Shown piece by piece: positions 1-10,699 of a DNA stretch of 64,000 bases. Source of the DNA: Mytilinidion resinicola. Taxonomy: Eukaryota; Ascomycota; Dothideomycetes; Mytilinidiales; Mytilinidiaceae. Within the stretch, counting starts at the first letter, position 1; each line of letters begins with the position of its first letter. The translations under genes and the position numbers were made by a program. The notes beneath the pieces are model-generated. The model was not told where the DNA came from, made no database searches, and saw only the letters and a list, made by a program, of their open reading frames with translations. The DNA is taken from contig NW_022985442.1 of assembly GCF_010093595.1 (NCBI RefSeq), positions 598,261 to 662,260 of the forward strand, read 5' to 3'.

Positions 1-3000
1 AAAGCGGAGAGAGCCCAGCCTTAACCGCTGGTGCTAGCAATACAAGAGCTATAGAAGAACACACAGCAATAAGAGCATACAATACTCCGCACAAAGTCCT
101 ATTACCTTCTACACGGAGGAAGCCCACACACGAGAACGTGCATATATATTAACAAGAACCTCGACATTAACCAGTGGTTAGTAGAGCACCACTCGCCGGA
201 CCTTATCACCCTCTCTCTCTATACCAGTAGAGAGGACATCCAAATTCACAATATCTACAACCCGAAACCAAACGGAATCATAGCTGCACTACCCCCACTG
301 CTAAACAACAACAACGCGGAGCACGTCCTTGTAGGTGATATAAACCTACATCACCCATCGTGGGGAGGAATACGAGTGATAAACACGGAGGAGCAAGCGG
401 AGGAGCTTATCCGCATTACAACAGAAGCAGGAATGGACCTAGCCACGGAGAAAGGCATAGAAACATAGGCGAGAGGAACATTGTGGTCTACAATTAACCT
501 TACGTTCACAACAGAATAGCTAACAGAACGAACCACTTCCTGCATAGTGCAAGAGGAATAGAACTGCAATTCAGATCACCGCCCTATATATACAGAGTTC
601 GACATCACCCTACTAAGTGCAGTAGAACAGCTACAACATCGGCTGTAGAAGAATGCCGACTAGAAGAAGGCGCGGGAGCACCTCTAAACCCAGCTAGACG
701 AGCTGGACAACTGGAACAACCCTTAAGACACGGAGGAGGACCTTAATAAATTCGCACGCCTCCTCTATAAATGCATACAGGCCATAATCGCTGCTACGGT
801 GCCTATTGCAAGGCCATTAAAACAGGCATCGCCGGCATAGTTAGAAGAATGCTCGGAGGAAGTGCATAAGACTAGGAGGGTGTATAGAATATGGCGCTTG
901 TTGCAATCTATAGAGAACTGGATATTATACTGTGTCTAGTGCAACCGCAAGAAGAGAACTATATAGAGGGAGAGCACTAAGGCGTGGCGCCGTACAGTAG
1001 AGAAAGTAATAAAGGACCTAAAGGGTGTATAGAAGCTGGCCAATTAGGGCCGTACAGCTGGCAAGGAATTAAGACCTCCGCCTTAATTTCCCCCTTTTTT
1101 AAAACCTAAGGACCCTACTCTATATATAGATAATAAAACAAAAGCACGCATACTAGCGGAGCAGTTCTTTCCGCCTCCGGCTAATACAGACTTGTCCGAC
1201 CTAGAGGGGTTCCAATACCCGGAACTATACAACACCACGCTAGATGTTATAATTAAGGATATCCTCTTAGCGCTAATAGGAACTGCCCTAGACAAAGCCC
1301 CGGGTATTACAGGGATTACCAACAGGTTTCTTAAGAAGTGCAAAATACAGCTGGCGCCTATGCTGGCTCGGTTCTTTACAAGGTGCCTATATAAAGGACA
1401 CTATCCTCGGCCGTTTAAAGATTCTATTACAGTGGTGCTACGTAAGCCCTAGAAAGCGTCCTATACAACGGCAATAGCCTATAGGCCGATCGCCCTGCTA
1501 GAAACAATAGGCAAGCTATTTAAACGGATTATAGCTATGCGGCTATTGAAAATTGCGGAAGAAAAGGATATGCTTCCACCTAGTTAGATAGGGGCACAAC
1601 TAGGACGTTTAATATAGACAGCACTCAAGCTCCTTACTAAATAAATCCACGCTGTATAGAGAGGAAATCCACAGCTTATAGTATTACTTCTTAGCCTAGA
1701 TATATTAGGGGCGTTCGACCGTGTGTTATATAAATATATAATACATAACCTACAGATTTAACAAGTGCCGGAGTAGATAGTTAGGTTTATAAGGTCCTTC
1801 CTACAGGACTGTACTATAAGGCTCGCTATCGGAAACTTTATAGCGGAACCTATTGCAGTTACTATAGGAATACTGCAGGGCTCCTCCCTATTACTAATAC
1901 TCTTCCTCTTCTTTACCAGCACGCTCCTACTAATGCTATAGCGCGGCAATACAACGGCCTACGGGTTTATTAACAACACAAATATCCTTATATATAGCAA
2001 AAGCATAGAAGAAAACTGCAGGGCCATTAAACGGGCGCACGACCGGTGCATGGAGTGGGCAAGAAAGCATAGAGCAGTCTTTGCGCTAGATAAATACCAC
2101 CTAATACACTTTATAAGAGCCCGCAAGTCTATTAATATAAAAGCTACAGTTAATATATAGGGCTTTACCGAAGGCCCTATAACAGACCTAAGAATACTAG
2201 GGGTCCAGGTGGATTCCAAACTTAAATAGGGCCCGCATATTAACACCACGAAGAACAAAGCCATGGCCCAGATGGGGGCCCTTACGAGGCTTACGGCGTC
2301 GACCTGGGGTGCAAGCTTCCGGAAGGCACGCACAATATACTCGGCGGTTATTAGGCCTGCCATTATGTACAGATGCACCTCCTGGTATACTACACCGGGC
2401 ATGAAAAAGCAGATTAGCAAGATAAAGATTAAGCAGCTCAAAACAGCACAGAACTAGTGCCTTTGTGCTATCTCAGGGGCATACAAGACAACAAACATCA
2501 GGGTAATAGAGCACGAGACATTATGCCCTCTACTCCGGCTAAAGCTGGAGGAACTTACGGTGGCCTACGCGGACCGCACACGCGAGGGGCCAGCCCGCGA
2601 GCACATCGAAACCCAATGCAGCCGCATAAAAGAAACGGTCCGTGCTAAATACAGGCCGAAAGGAACACCACGGTACGGCCCAAGCAGGCGCGACGAACTC
2701 CGCAAGCTCGCGGCGAAGGCATCACGGCTAGCCGCACGATACGAAGGCGAATCGGAAGAATCCTATAGGCGCACAAGGCGTGGCATGATCCAGGATGAAT
2801 ACAAAGAGAAGTGGAAGAAGGAATGGGAAGCCTACCGTAAAGAACTACGCCAAGGACCCCCAACACCAGCACTCGACACTAAATGGAGCAAACGACAAGA
2901 GGCACTACACAAAGGACTCACGAAGGTAGAGAGCACAATTATCACGAACCTACGGACGGAGCATATAGGGCTCAACGGTTACCTCCACCGTATGAGAGTG

Positions 3001-3246
3001 CCCGGCCACCCGACGCCGGCATGCCCTTGCGGGCATAGCCTCCAATCCCCAAGACACATTGTAATAAGTTGCGGAAGACACGTTGAGGGCAGGGGCGAGC
3101 TGTTCCAGAAGGCCAAGACGAGGACATATAAACAGCTCTACAGAAGCCAGAAAGGAAGAAAGGCCGTGGCCCAATGGCTCCTCCAAAGGACGGACCTCCT
3201 GCCATACCTCTCGGTGGCCAGAGAGATGGCAGAGGCGGAGACGTAG
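1..3246 (+). mobile_element. RIP-damaged LINE-type (non-LTR) retrotransposon, 5' end off the window
   Basis: One reading frame runs from near the left edge to the TAG at 3244-3246. It carries an endonuclease-like region (GDINLHHPSWGG near 340-370, SDHRPI at 571-588), a reverse transcriptase region (about 1190-2100) and a C-terminal CCHC-type knuckle (CPCG...H...C near 3025-3075). This domain order is typical of fungal LINEs. I see no RNase H signature between the RT and the knuckle. The frame is cut by more than 20 stops, mostly TAG, as expected from CAG-to-TAG and TGG-to-TAG changes under RIP. The RT active-site box, normally F-x-D-D, reads FINN at 1966-1977, so the catalytic Asp pair is lost. 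The element is dead. Clade (Tad1-like or related) is inferred, not shown. Confidence 0.9.
2560..3246 (+). CDS. Open C-terminal part of the LINE polyprotein (228 codons)
   Basis: This is the only long stop-free part of the LINE frame. The first 130 or so residues are rich in Lys, Glu and Arg and probably helical. The end holds the knuckle LNGYLHRMRVPGHPTPACPC followed by His and Cys. It looks less damaged than the RT part upstream, so RIP was uneven or stopped short of the 3' end. It starts with an internal ATG and is not expected to be a separate gene. Confidence 0.6.
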   Translation: MAYADRTREGPAREHIETQCSRIKETVRAKYRPKGTPRYGPSRRDELRKLAAKASRLAARYEGESEESYRRTRRGMIQDEYKEKWKKEWEAYRKELRQGPPTPALDTKWSKRQEALHKGLTKVESTIITNLRTEHIGLNGYLHRMRVPGHPTPACPCGHSLQSPRHIVISCGRHVEGRGELFQKAKTRTYKQLYRSQKGRKAVAQWLLQRTDLLPYLSVAREMAEAET

Positions 3247-3270
3247 GCATTCCACCTCCTACAACTTTAC

Positions 3271-3349
3271 ATAACTATGCATACTACGCATACCATGCAT
3301 ACCACGCATACTGCGCATACTACACACACTACGCATACTACGCATACTA
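3271..3349. repeat. 9-bp tandem repeat at the LINE 3' tail
   Basis: Degenerate copies of TACTACGCA run from just after the LINE stop into the N-gap at 3350-3564. Many LINEs end in a short tandem tail, so this may be the element's own tail. The gap probably reflects an assembly break in the same array. Confidence 0.75.
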
Positions 3350-3564
3350 NNNNNNNNNNNNNNNNNNNNNNNNNNNNNNNNNNNNNNNNNNNNNNNNNNN
3401 NNNNNNNNNNNNNNNNNNNNNNNNNNNNNNNNNNNNNNNNNNNNNNNNNNNNNNNNNNNNNNNNNNNNNNNNNNNNNNNNNNNNNNNNNNNNNNNNNNNN
3501 NNNNNNNNNNNNNNNNNNNNNNNNNNNNNNNNNNNNNNNNNNNNNNNNNNNNNNNNNNNNNNNN
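3350..3564. other. Assembly gap (215 N)
   Basis: Run of N inside the 9-bp tandem array. Any translation across it is meaningless. Confidence 0.99.
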
Positions 3565-3890
3565 AAACGACAGCACGCGTGCCCTCACGCTAATCCTAAA
3601 CCAGCTCACTACTCCGGAATCAACTCGACCCGCGCCTAGGAGGACGACTGCAAAACCCGGACAGATTTAGGAAGACGCATCACGATGGCTTATTCCGTGG
3701 TGGGCTTGATAGATCTACCACGTGTCCCCAATAGCTATACAACAACGAGAAGAGCGCTCAGCGCTATACACCGCAGAGGACGGGGTTTTCATCCGAACGC
3801 TGCATGGCAGCAAACGGTTTCTCCTTGTAAACTAGCCTAGATAGAACAGCTGCATGGACCCTAACGGGAGCTACACCAGCGTAATAGAAT
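3565..3890. other. Unclassified stretch between the gap and the AT-rich remnant
   Basis: Base composition is moderate. One forward frame reads coherently for a while (for example DGVFIRTLHGSKRFLLV near 3785) but has stops. It could be a fragment of another retroelement. No domain was recognised. Confidence 0.3.
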
Positions 3891-5170
3891 TTAATAATAA
3901 TAATATACTACTATTTTAATATATTTACCGCTAAGGTGTAGAGCTAAAAAACTAGCTTAGCCGATAATATAAAGCTTCTTAGTATAAGGTAAAGCTGCCT
4001 AAATTTAGTAAGGTTATTAGAAAAGCTATTAAGCAGGGCCTCCGATTAATTGCTAAGCAGATTAAAAAGGCTAAGAATAATAATTTTAACCTAATATATA
4101 ATAGAATATTTAGAGGGACGTATAGTATGCTATACTATTATAAAATATACTAAAAACTGCACGCTATATTAATAGCTAAGTATAAAGTTATACTAGAGGA
4201 TATTTATTAATACTAGTAGTTTAATTATTCTATTCTAAATAAGGTAGACCTTTCTATAAATCCTTTTTTTTTTATTAAGGCTTTAGTAATTATACAGCGT
4301 TGTAAAGGCCGGCTAATAGGCTCTACTATACCTTATTAAATAGCAGCAGGCTATAGCTATAGCTATATATCTATATCTATTAACTTAACTTAATATAATT
4401 AATTTTAATTCGAAATTAATACTTAATAAAATATAGTAAATATAGTATAGTAAGTATAATAGTATAGTAGAGGACTAGGATTACGTGGAGGAATATTATA
4501 TCTCCGGCGAACTTATAAAACTACTGCTTATATATAATAAAAGCAGAGTATTATAAGTAGACAGGAACTAATATAATTAATATAGATTATAATATAGGCT
4601 AGCTAAATTACTATAGCAGGTGTTTCTATAGGTATACTAGTAGTTAAGCGGACTATTATTATATTTAATAATCCTATATAGTTTATAAATATAGTACTAA
4701 ACTTCTCTGCTAAATAAGCAGGCACTTTAATAGCTACTTAGGGCTCTATTTCCTTAGTTTTTAATAGCTAACTAGCCTCTAAAAATACCCCTATATCTAC
4801 GCCTAAGAAAAAGGCTACTTATAGTAAAGTAATAGCTATAAGGCCTTAGTATATAGGTATAGTTAGCGTTTTTTTTAGTTAGTAATTAGATAGTAGCTAT
4901 CTAGGCGCCTTCCGCTAGTAGAGTAGCCCGCTGGTAGCTAGTAGATAAAGTAAATAGACTTCTATTAGCCTAAATAATATAGCAGATAATACAGCCGATA
5001 ATATAGCCTTTTTATTTTATAATATATACTTTCTATTTTACGCAGTCTATATAGAGGTAAGTAAGTAAGTTTAATTAGTAGAATAATATTTATACGGGCC
5101 GGAGCTAGGCTAAATATAGGGGGGGGGCTAGGAAAAGAAAAAGAAAAAGCTATAGAAAGAATAGAGGGGT
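3890..5170. repeat. Heavily AT-rich, TpA-rich remnant, probably a RIP-destroyed transposon
   Basis: The stretch is dominated by TA and TAT words and is saturated with TAG and TAA stops in all frames. A forward frame near 3980-4250 keeps a Lys-rich, protein-like texture (KLPKFSKVIRKAIKQGLRLI), which suggests a former transposon ORF. The family cannot be named. The low GC contrasts sharply with sequence after 5200. Confidence 0.65.
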
Positions 5171-5343
5171 GGTAATTAAGCTCGTTCTTAATATAAAGGG
5201 AATATTAAACGGGTATCCTATAGGAGTAACGTAGAAAATTCGCCGTATTAAGAAGTGTAAAAGTCGTGGCAGAGGTCTGCGGCGGGTGGCGTGGCTTGCA
5301 TAATATTTCGTGGCCTTGGCAGCAAACGGGCGTTGTCTTAGGG

Positions 5344-5350
5344 TATATAT
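5344..5350 (+). promoter_or_regulatory. TATA box of the U6 gene
   Basis: TATATAT lies about 26 bp before the proposed U6 5' end, where fungal U6 genes carry a TATA element for RNA polymerase III. Confidence 0.6.
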
Positions 5351-5369
5351 TTCCTACAAAATAAGACCT

Positions 5370-5476
5370 CCCGCCTTCGGGCATTTGGTTAATTTGAAAC
5401 AACACAGAGAAGATTAGCATGGCCCCTGCACTAAGGATGACACGCTTTATTAAAGTGAGCTTTCAACATTTTTTTT
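5370..5476 (+). ncRNA. U6 spliceosomal snRNA
   Basis: U6 pairs with the 5' splice site and U4/U2 and forms part of the spliceosome's catalytic core. The sequence keeps the fungal 5' stem-loop (CCCG-CCTT-CGGG, 5370-5381), the ACAGAGA box at 5404-5410, the AGC catalytic triad at 5416-5418, and the following internal stem-loop (GGCCCCTGCACTAAGGATGA), ending in a run of eight T at 5469-5476. No intron interrupts it. The exact 5' end is uncertain by a few bases. It sits just beyond RIP-ruined sequence yet has no lesion in the conserved boxes, so it is probably functional. Confidence 0.93.
5469..5476 (+). terminator. Pol III terminator of U6 (T8)
   Basis: Eight consecutive T follow the U6 3' domain, the normal RNA polymerase III stop signal. 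Confidence 0.85.
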
Positions 5477-5500
5477 GCACTTTTTGTTTCACTAGCCGGA

Positions 5501-5509
5501 GTTCGAGCC
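5501..5509 (+). promoter_or_regulatory. Downstream B box of the U6 gene
   Basis: GTTCGAGCC fits the TFIIIC B-box consensus GWTCRANNC and lies about 25 bp past the T-run. In S. cerevisiae the U6 B box is likewise extragenic and downstream. No tRNA fold surrounds it, so a role in U6 transcription is the simplest reading. Confidence 0.6.
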
Positions 5510-5879
5510 GCCCAACGGCAGCTCTTTATTTTTGCTATTTTTTGTTCACTCCACTTTACACGTTACCAGGGCGATTCGCTCTGTATTAAGAGCTCACTCA
5601 CTGCAATCTATGTTTTCTGAGCCTTCTGCTCCCTCATAATGGGTCACTGACGGTCGCATGTCTGCTGCACTTCTGCGATGAAAATGCGAACAGAAGGCCG
5701 GCTCTCCCTCTACGACTTCGGCATATATCTCCCCGGAAAAATGTTATGATGTCACTACTACGGATCTCTCAATCTCAAGCTGTATCGATATTTTCCAAGG
5801 AGCTTCTGAGTCCGGAGCGGTCGGCTCGTCTGCTGAAGGAACCTGAACCCTCTGCACAATCATACAGGTATCCGCCACC

Positions 5880-7200
5880 CGAGTATGTTTTCCAAGTGCT
5901 TTTAATGCTCAAAAATATGCGATGAAACATGTGCGTACACTGTTCTCGCTCCGCCAGCCGACTTCTACATTCGACGCAAAGCCCTGTGCGAACCGCTTGA
6001 GTTCCGCGAAGTCGACTGCGCCAGGTCAAGTCTCTCTTCATATCCTCTTTGAATGCGAGTCATACCAACATCGGTCAGAGGCATGAAGATATGCCTTTCT
6101 GAAAAGCTTACCATACCATCAACAAAGCCCAAGACAGCCCTCTTGCTATCCCGAGATCAAGGACTTCACCACGGACCTCATATTATACAAGCCGCGTAGC
6201 TCGTATCACCTAGTCAAATAAGTCGCGCTTTATACTCCTATTTACATGGATGTCTTCTTGGGCGTGATCCTGCGCACCCGGTTGCGCCATGAGATGATTG
6301 GGCCTATACCACCAGGATATACTGGGCGCACGACGGTGTATGGAATTGAAAAGTAGGTTCTCTTTCCTTTGAGTCTTTACCTAATGAAGTCTTCTGACAT
6401 CTTGTGGGCATCTTACCATTTGTGCTGTAGGCTAAGTACGATAGAGACCTTCATCCCGCCGCACTCCCATTCTCTCCTTAAGATTCGGCATCTGCCCTCG
6501 TAGGGACCATACTGGACGCCATAAGGCTAGCATACTCTCGTGATCAGTGTGATCGGATAGATGGTCTTCTTCCAGGTATTGGGCAAGGAAGAGGTCGTCA
6601 ACACACATCCGCTTGAGCACCATTTTACCAGGCCCGCTACAAGACCTTCATGCAGGGCCTCTTGGACGAGGATATGAAGAAACCCGTGTTGAACAGCGTC
6701 AAGCGCGACCCGCTCACCATGCGAGCGGCGACGCCGATCTTCCTCACGGTCAATCAATACTCTAGCCGACCAGCACAGCTCGTTCGAAGATAGCTTGCAG
6801 GCTTCAAGTCCGCAGCCACCGCACCATTATCAACGCGGGAGGCAAGCCGGAAGTGAGGGTAGCTTTCAACAGGAGATCGGAGGACTTCGAAAGGCAAAGG
6901 ATAAGACACAGCTTCCGCCTCGTCAAATTTGCGTTGAGCATGGGCTCATAAGGGAACTTGCAGGATCAAAGAGCGCAGATCTCGAGCGAGGGACTTTAGA
7001 TCAGGTCCTGACTGGTCCACACGTTGACGCATAGGACTGGATACAAGAGTCTATCACCTCTACACGCAATTGGAATGGCAAGGAGGGTCAGATGAGGTTC
7101 TACGACTTGGAGGTGTTGTTGCAGGCCAAATTATACTAGGCAGGAATGCGAAATGGCAGGCATACGTATACTTTGGAAACCAAACTTGGCGAACTAATTG
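5880..7200 (+). pseudogene. Decayed, unrecognised protein-coding region
   Basis: Long protein-like stretches alternate between forward frames with stops: one near 5880-6090, one near 6240-6352 (TRLRHEMIGPIPPGYTGRTT), then blocks near 6640-6760 (YKTFMQGLLDEDMKKPVLNS) and 6820-6945 (NRRSEDFERQRIRHSFRLVK). A plausible intron lies at 6353-6430 (GTAGGT...CTGTAG). I do not recognise the family. Frame changes without TpA bias suggest ordinary decay rather than RIP. Confidence 0.4.
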
Positions 7201-9600
7201 GGAACATGTCTGTGAGAACCAAATTGGTTAATGCTCCATGCAATAAGGATATCTCGTAGCAACACATATCACAGCAAGTTTTCATTATGAGTGCAGACTA
7301 GAGCATCTGTATTATCAACCAACACTCAAATCCGCCCAGTGTACTAGCAGAATACCAAGCAATAGCTGAAATTCCCACGCTGCTCTACTAGTATCCCCGC
7401 TATAGGTTCCCTGTAACGACGATGGCGCTCCAAAACCGATCAATGTTGCGTCCATGTCCACCATGACTGCAGGTGGCAGAACTGCCTTGCCAAGGGAAGA
7501 CATGAACGCGAGGTCCAGCACGGCCGAGGCCGTCCTCGGGAGGAAACTAAGGAGCCCTGACGCTAGGGACGAAACTGTGCCCTCCACAGAGCACATATTA
7601 CTCTTCCCTCCGATATTTCTTGCCACGCAAGGCCACCAGCATCACACTCTCCATGTAGAGACTTCCTCTCGTGATACGGCTTCGTCCTCGAGATCATCGT
7701 CCCGCTCAGCGTCGTAAACCTGCTCCCAAAGAGATCGGCGTGGCGGCACGTTACTTGTGTGATAAGCAAATGTTGTAGCGGAGACGCCGTCAAGCTTTTG
7801 GAAGTTTTGACCTATTTCATGGTGTCGGCCGGCTCAGCGGCGAAGGCGCAGAAGATATCGGTGGCAGTGGTGGCCTGTTCTGTGGCTTTCTTGCTGTCGC
7901 AGGGAATAGTTTCGGTGACGCGGATGACAGCTTCAGTTCCTTCCGCCTCGCAAGGGGAGAAGCTCTCAGTAACCCTATATATGCCTTGCAAAGTGTAGTA
8001 TCTAGGAAAGGGCGCCGCTACATGTCTTGGAGGCATGACACCCTGCGTACGGTTGGAGATGGAAGCCCGCCATCTGAGAGTGTCTGAAGTGTGTGTTCGA
8101 AGGTGGTGAGTCGCCATGCGGTGATGGAGCGCGAGTAGCTGTCTCAATACGAGGAATTTGTAGGTCTGAATATTCGAGAGCAATAGGAGGATGAGAATGG
8201 TTTCGAAGTTGAGGCGGCGTTCGTCTGCTTTTGGGGCTTCGCGTTTTCGGAGATGCAACGGTGGATGAAGGCGGCGAACCGAGGCAAGTCGGTGGTGTAG
8301 AAGGTTAGGTAGATGCAGTCTTTGACATTCTTCAAGAAAGGACGGGCCTGGGGATGTCGTAACTCATATGTAGCAGAGATCTCGTACCTGATTCGGAGGC
8401 TGGGAAGGCGGGCCAGGAAGGTTCCTCGCGCAGTGAGTTCATCTTTGAGCAAATAATGGTAAAAGCTTTGGTTTGGACGTTGAGGTGATGATGAAGAGTT
8501 AGAAGATCCTTGACATGGTGTTTTCAAGATGTGACGTTGAAAACCCGCGCCGGCCCTGAGTCGCCCGCGCAGCGCCTTTCGCGACTAACGCACATGCTTC
8601 GATGAGTAGATTTTCATCCTGTTGTTTCTTCATCAACTTGTGAAGTATTGGCGACAACTTCGCCACCCTAGATTATGCTTCGTGTCGAGTCAGGTCACCA
8701 TGGTGTGGATAATTGGGCCAATCCAGAGCAACCAGCGAGCTGCTCGCAGTCGCACATCGCGCGTACCTTAGTGAGTAGATTCAAACCGAAGGGCTTTGTA
8801 CCTGAAATGAAAATAACCATATGAAGCTCCCTCGCGCTCCGCAATCTCCCTCGTGGCTCTAAGTCGCTGCGTTGTCAGGGAATGATGCCGCCCCTGACCT
8901 GCTCGCCCTACCCCAGTGAATCATTTCAGGCGGAAAGGATCTCGGATCGACATATACGAAGATGCTAGATAACTATGAATACCATCATATTCTCAGTGGA
9001 GTGCTATGTTGTCATTGCGTTGAGAATTGGTGCCGGCCTGAGCGCTCAACGCAGCTGAGCGTCATCTGGCGCCGGTCCGTCAGTGAACACCATATGCCTC
9101 AAAAGTATTACATCGCAGCACTCAGTTTCGGTGGTATATGGACGGTTCCATAAGACTCTCCGCGGCTTGCTCAGTGGTCATGTTGTTTAGCAGCTCTCCC
9201 AGCCCGAGACTTGGATCGCAGCGCCCCCTGTACCCATGACCCGTCCGTCAGTGAGCAAGGTCTTCTCTTTCCGATTTCCTCGAAAGTATTACACACACGG
9301 AGAAGCTTCTATAGATTCATGGCACCCTCCACGTGGCAACGAAGTGATCGTGTGTTGGTACAGGTGATACCTCTGCGCTATTGCACACCAGCCACTTTTC
9401 GGATTGTGGCGCCCTCCCGTGCGGCGTACCAGGGGCTGGCGAACAATTACAGCACTGCAGTAGATTGGGAGAACTAGAAAGATAGCATTACAAGAGGTGA
9501 ATCATATGCTGATCAGGATCATGGCTATGGCTACGTGCGGTCATAGTCTCCATCCCCCCTAGGAGCGGAAAAGTGCTCTTTTCTCTACAGATCTATGCAT
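7200..9600. other. No supported gene; scattered protein-like texture
   Basis: The minus strand at 8144-8527 reads without stops (including ARPFLKNVKDCIYLTFYTTD) and 7812-8258 is open in another minus frame, which suggests a decayed minus-strand gene. Neither start is convincing and no domain is recognised. Sequence from 8600 to 9600 shows nothing I can support. Confidence 0.3.
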
Positions 9601-9759
9601 TATGAGCACTCACAGCGTAACCTGGCAATTCCTCCCGCTGCCAATATTACTGAATGCCGGCATTTGTGCCCCAGGAGTGAAGTGCCGTGGTCTCCCAACC
9701 TCTTTCCTTTGCCCGTCCGCCTTCCGGTGGCCGTTCACATGCCAACAGTGGCTGAACTA

Positions 9760-10680
9760 CGCTTGCCAGCTCTCCCGCACACACATCGGCGCCGACAATA
9801 GCCGACACTTCACCTGCCCGCTTCCATGACCTTCCACACCCTTCCAAGTAGCGCTGTTGCCTGCCGGCCTGCCTGCCAAGCCATGATCTCGCTTAGCTTT
9901 CGCAGGAAATCTTCCAGTACAAAAGGCTGTCGACCGCCCACCAACTCTCACTCAACTCACCATCACTTGTTCCTCACAACAATATTTTTTTCTCCTCTTC
10001 TCAGGTGGCTCTAGGTATGGAGCGCATGCGAGACCGCCTATCCACCTCCCTTCGGGGATTTCACCTCTTGGTGCATTGGTACGTGATCCCCCTCCAGCGT
10101 TTTGTTTTTCCGCACGGCGCGGCAAGGTATAGTATGGCGACGGCGACTGGCGACAAACTTGTTCTCTTTCTTCCACCGGATCTTGTTCTCTTTCTCTTGG
10201 GGCGGCCTATTTTCAAAGTCTCTTCGGAGTCTTCAGTTTCAGCGGAGGTCGATGGCTTGTCTTCGGATAGGCAGATCACTTCCAATGAACTCTTCTGTGA
10301 CATAGTCACCACTTTTTTTCATTGAGCTTCTCGCCTTGCGCGGGAACTTGAAGAAGAAACAATCGATTGTTCCTTTACTCATGCTTCTTTCTCTTGTTGC
10401 TGTCTCGATCCGAGCTAATGTAACGTCCTGCTTGTACTGCTTGATGCTGGCGATGCTTTGTTGTGGTGTTGAGCGCGTTCAAGGCGCGTCCATGTCTGCG
10501 TATCCTTATGGTGACGTGACTTTGGAGAGCTTGATTGTATCTTCTCTATCAACGGAAGAGCCTTGCTGGCATTACTCTCTGCTTTCTCTACTAGCAGAGA
10601 CCGTCTGGATTTGTTTGCTATTGAGGCCTCTCGCAAGACGCGAGGCGTAGCCCAGCAACCCGCCACGCATGCATCCACGG
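9760..10680 (+). repeat. Promoter plus 5'-intron-like module, copy 1
   Basis: This resembles the stretch at 24170-24830. Both have a CTTCCA(T/C)GA(C/G)-type upstream block, a TATA-like word (TACAAAAGG at 9918-9926), a pyrimidine-rich leader, a splice acceptor (TTCTCAG near 10000), and a conserved block at 10312-10360 (CTTTTTTTCATTGA... ending in AAGAAGAAAC). It also contains CGGCGACTGGCGAC near 10140, a word repeated in the array at 43793-44225. It may be the 5' part of a dispersed gene family or a non-coding transcript. No intact protein follows. Confidence 0.4.
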
Positions 10681-10699
10681 CGACGCCAACTCCTAAATT

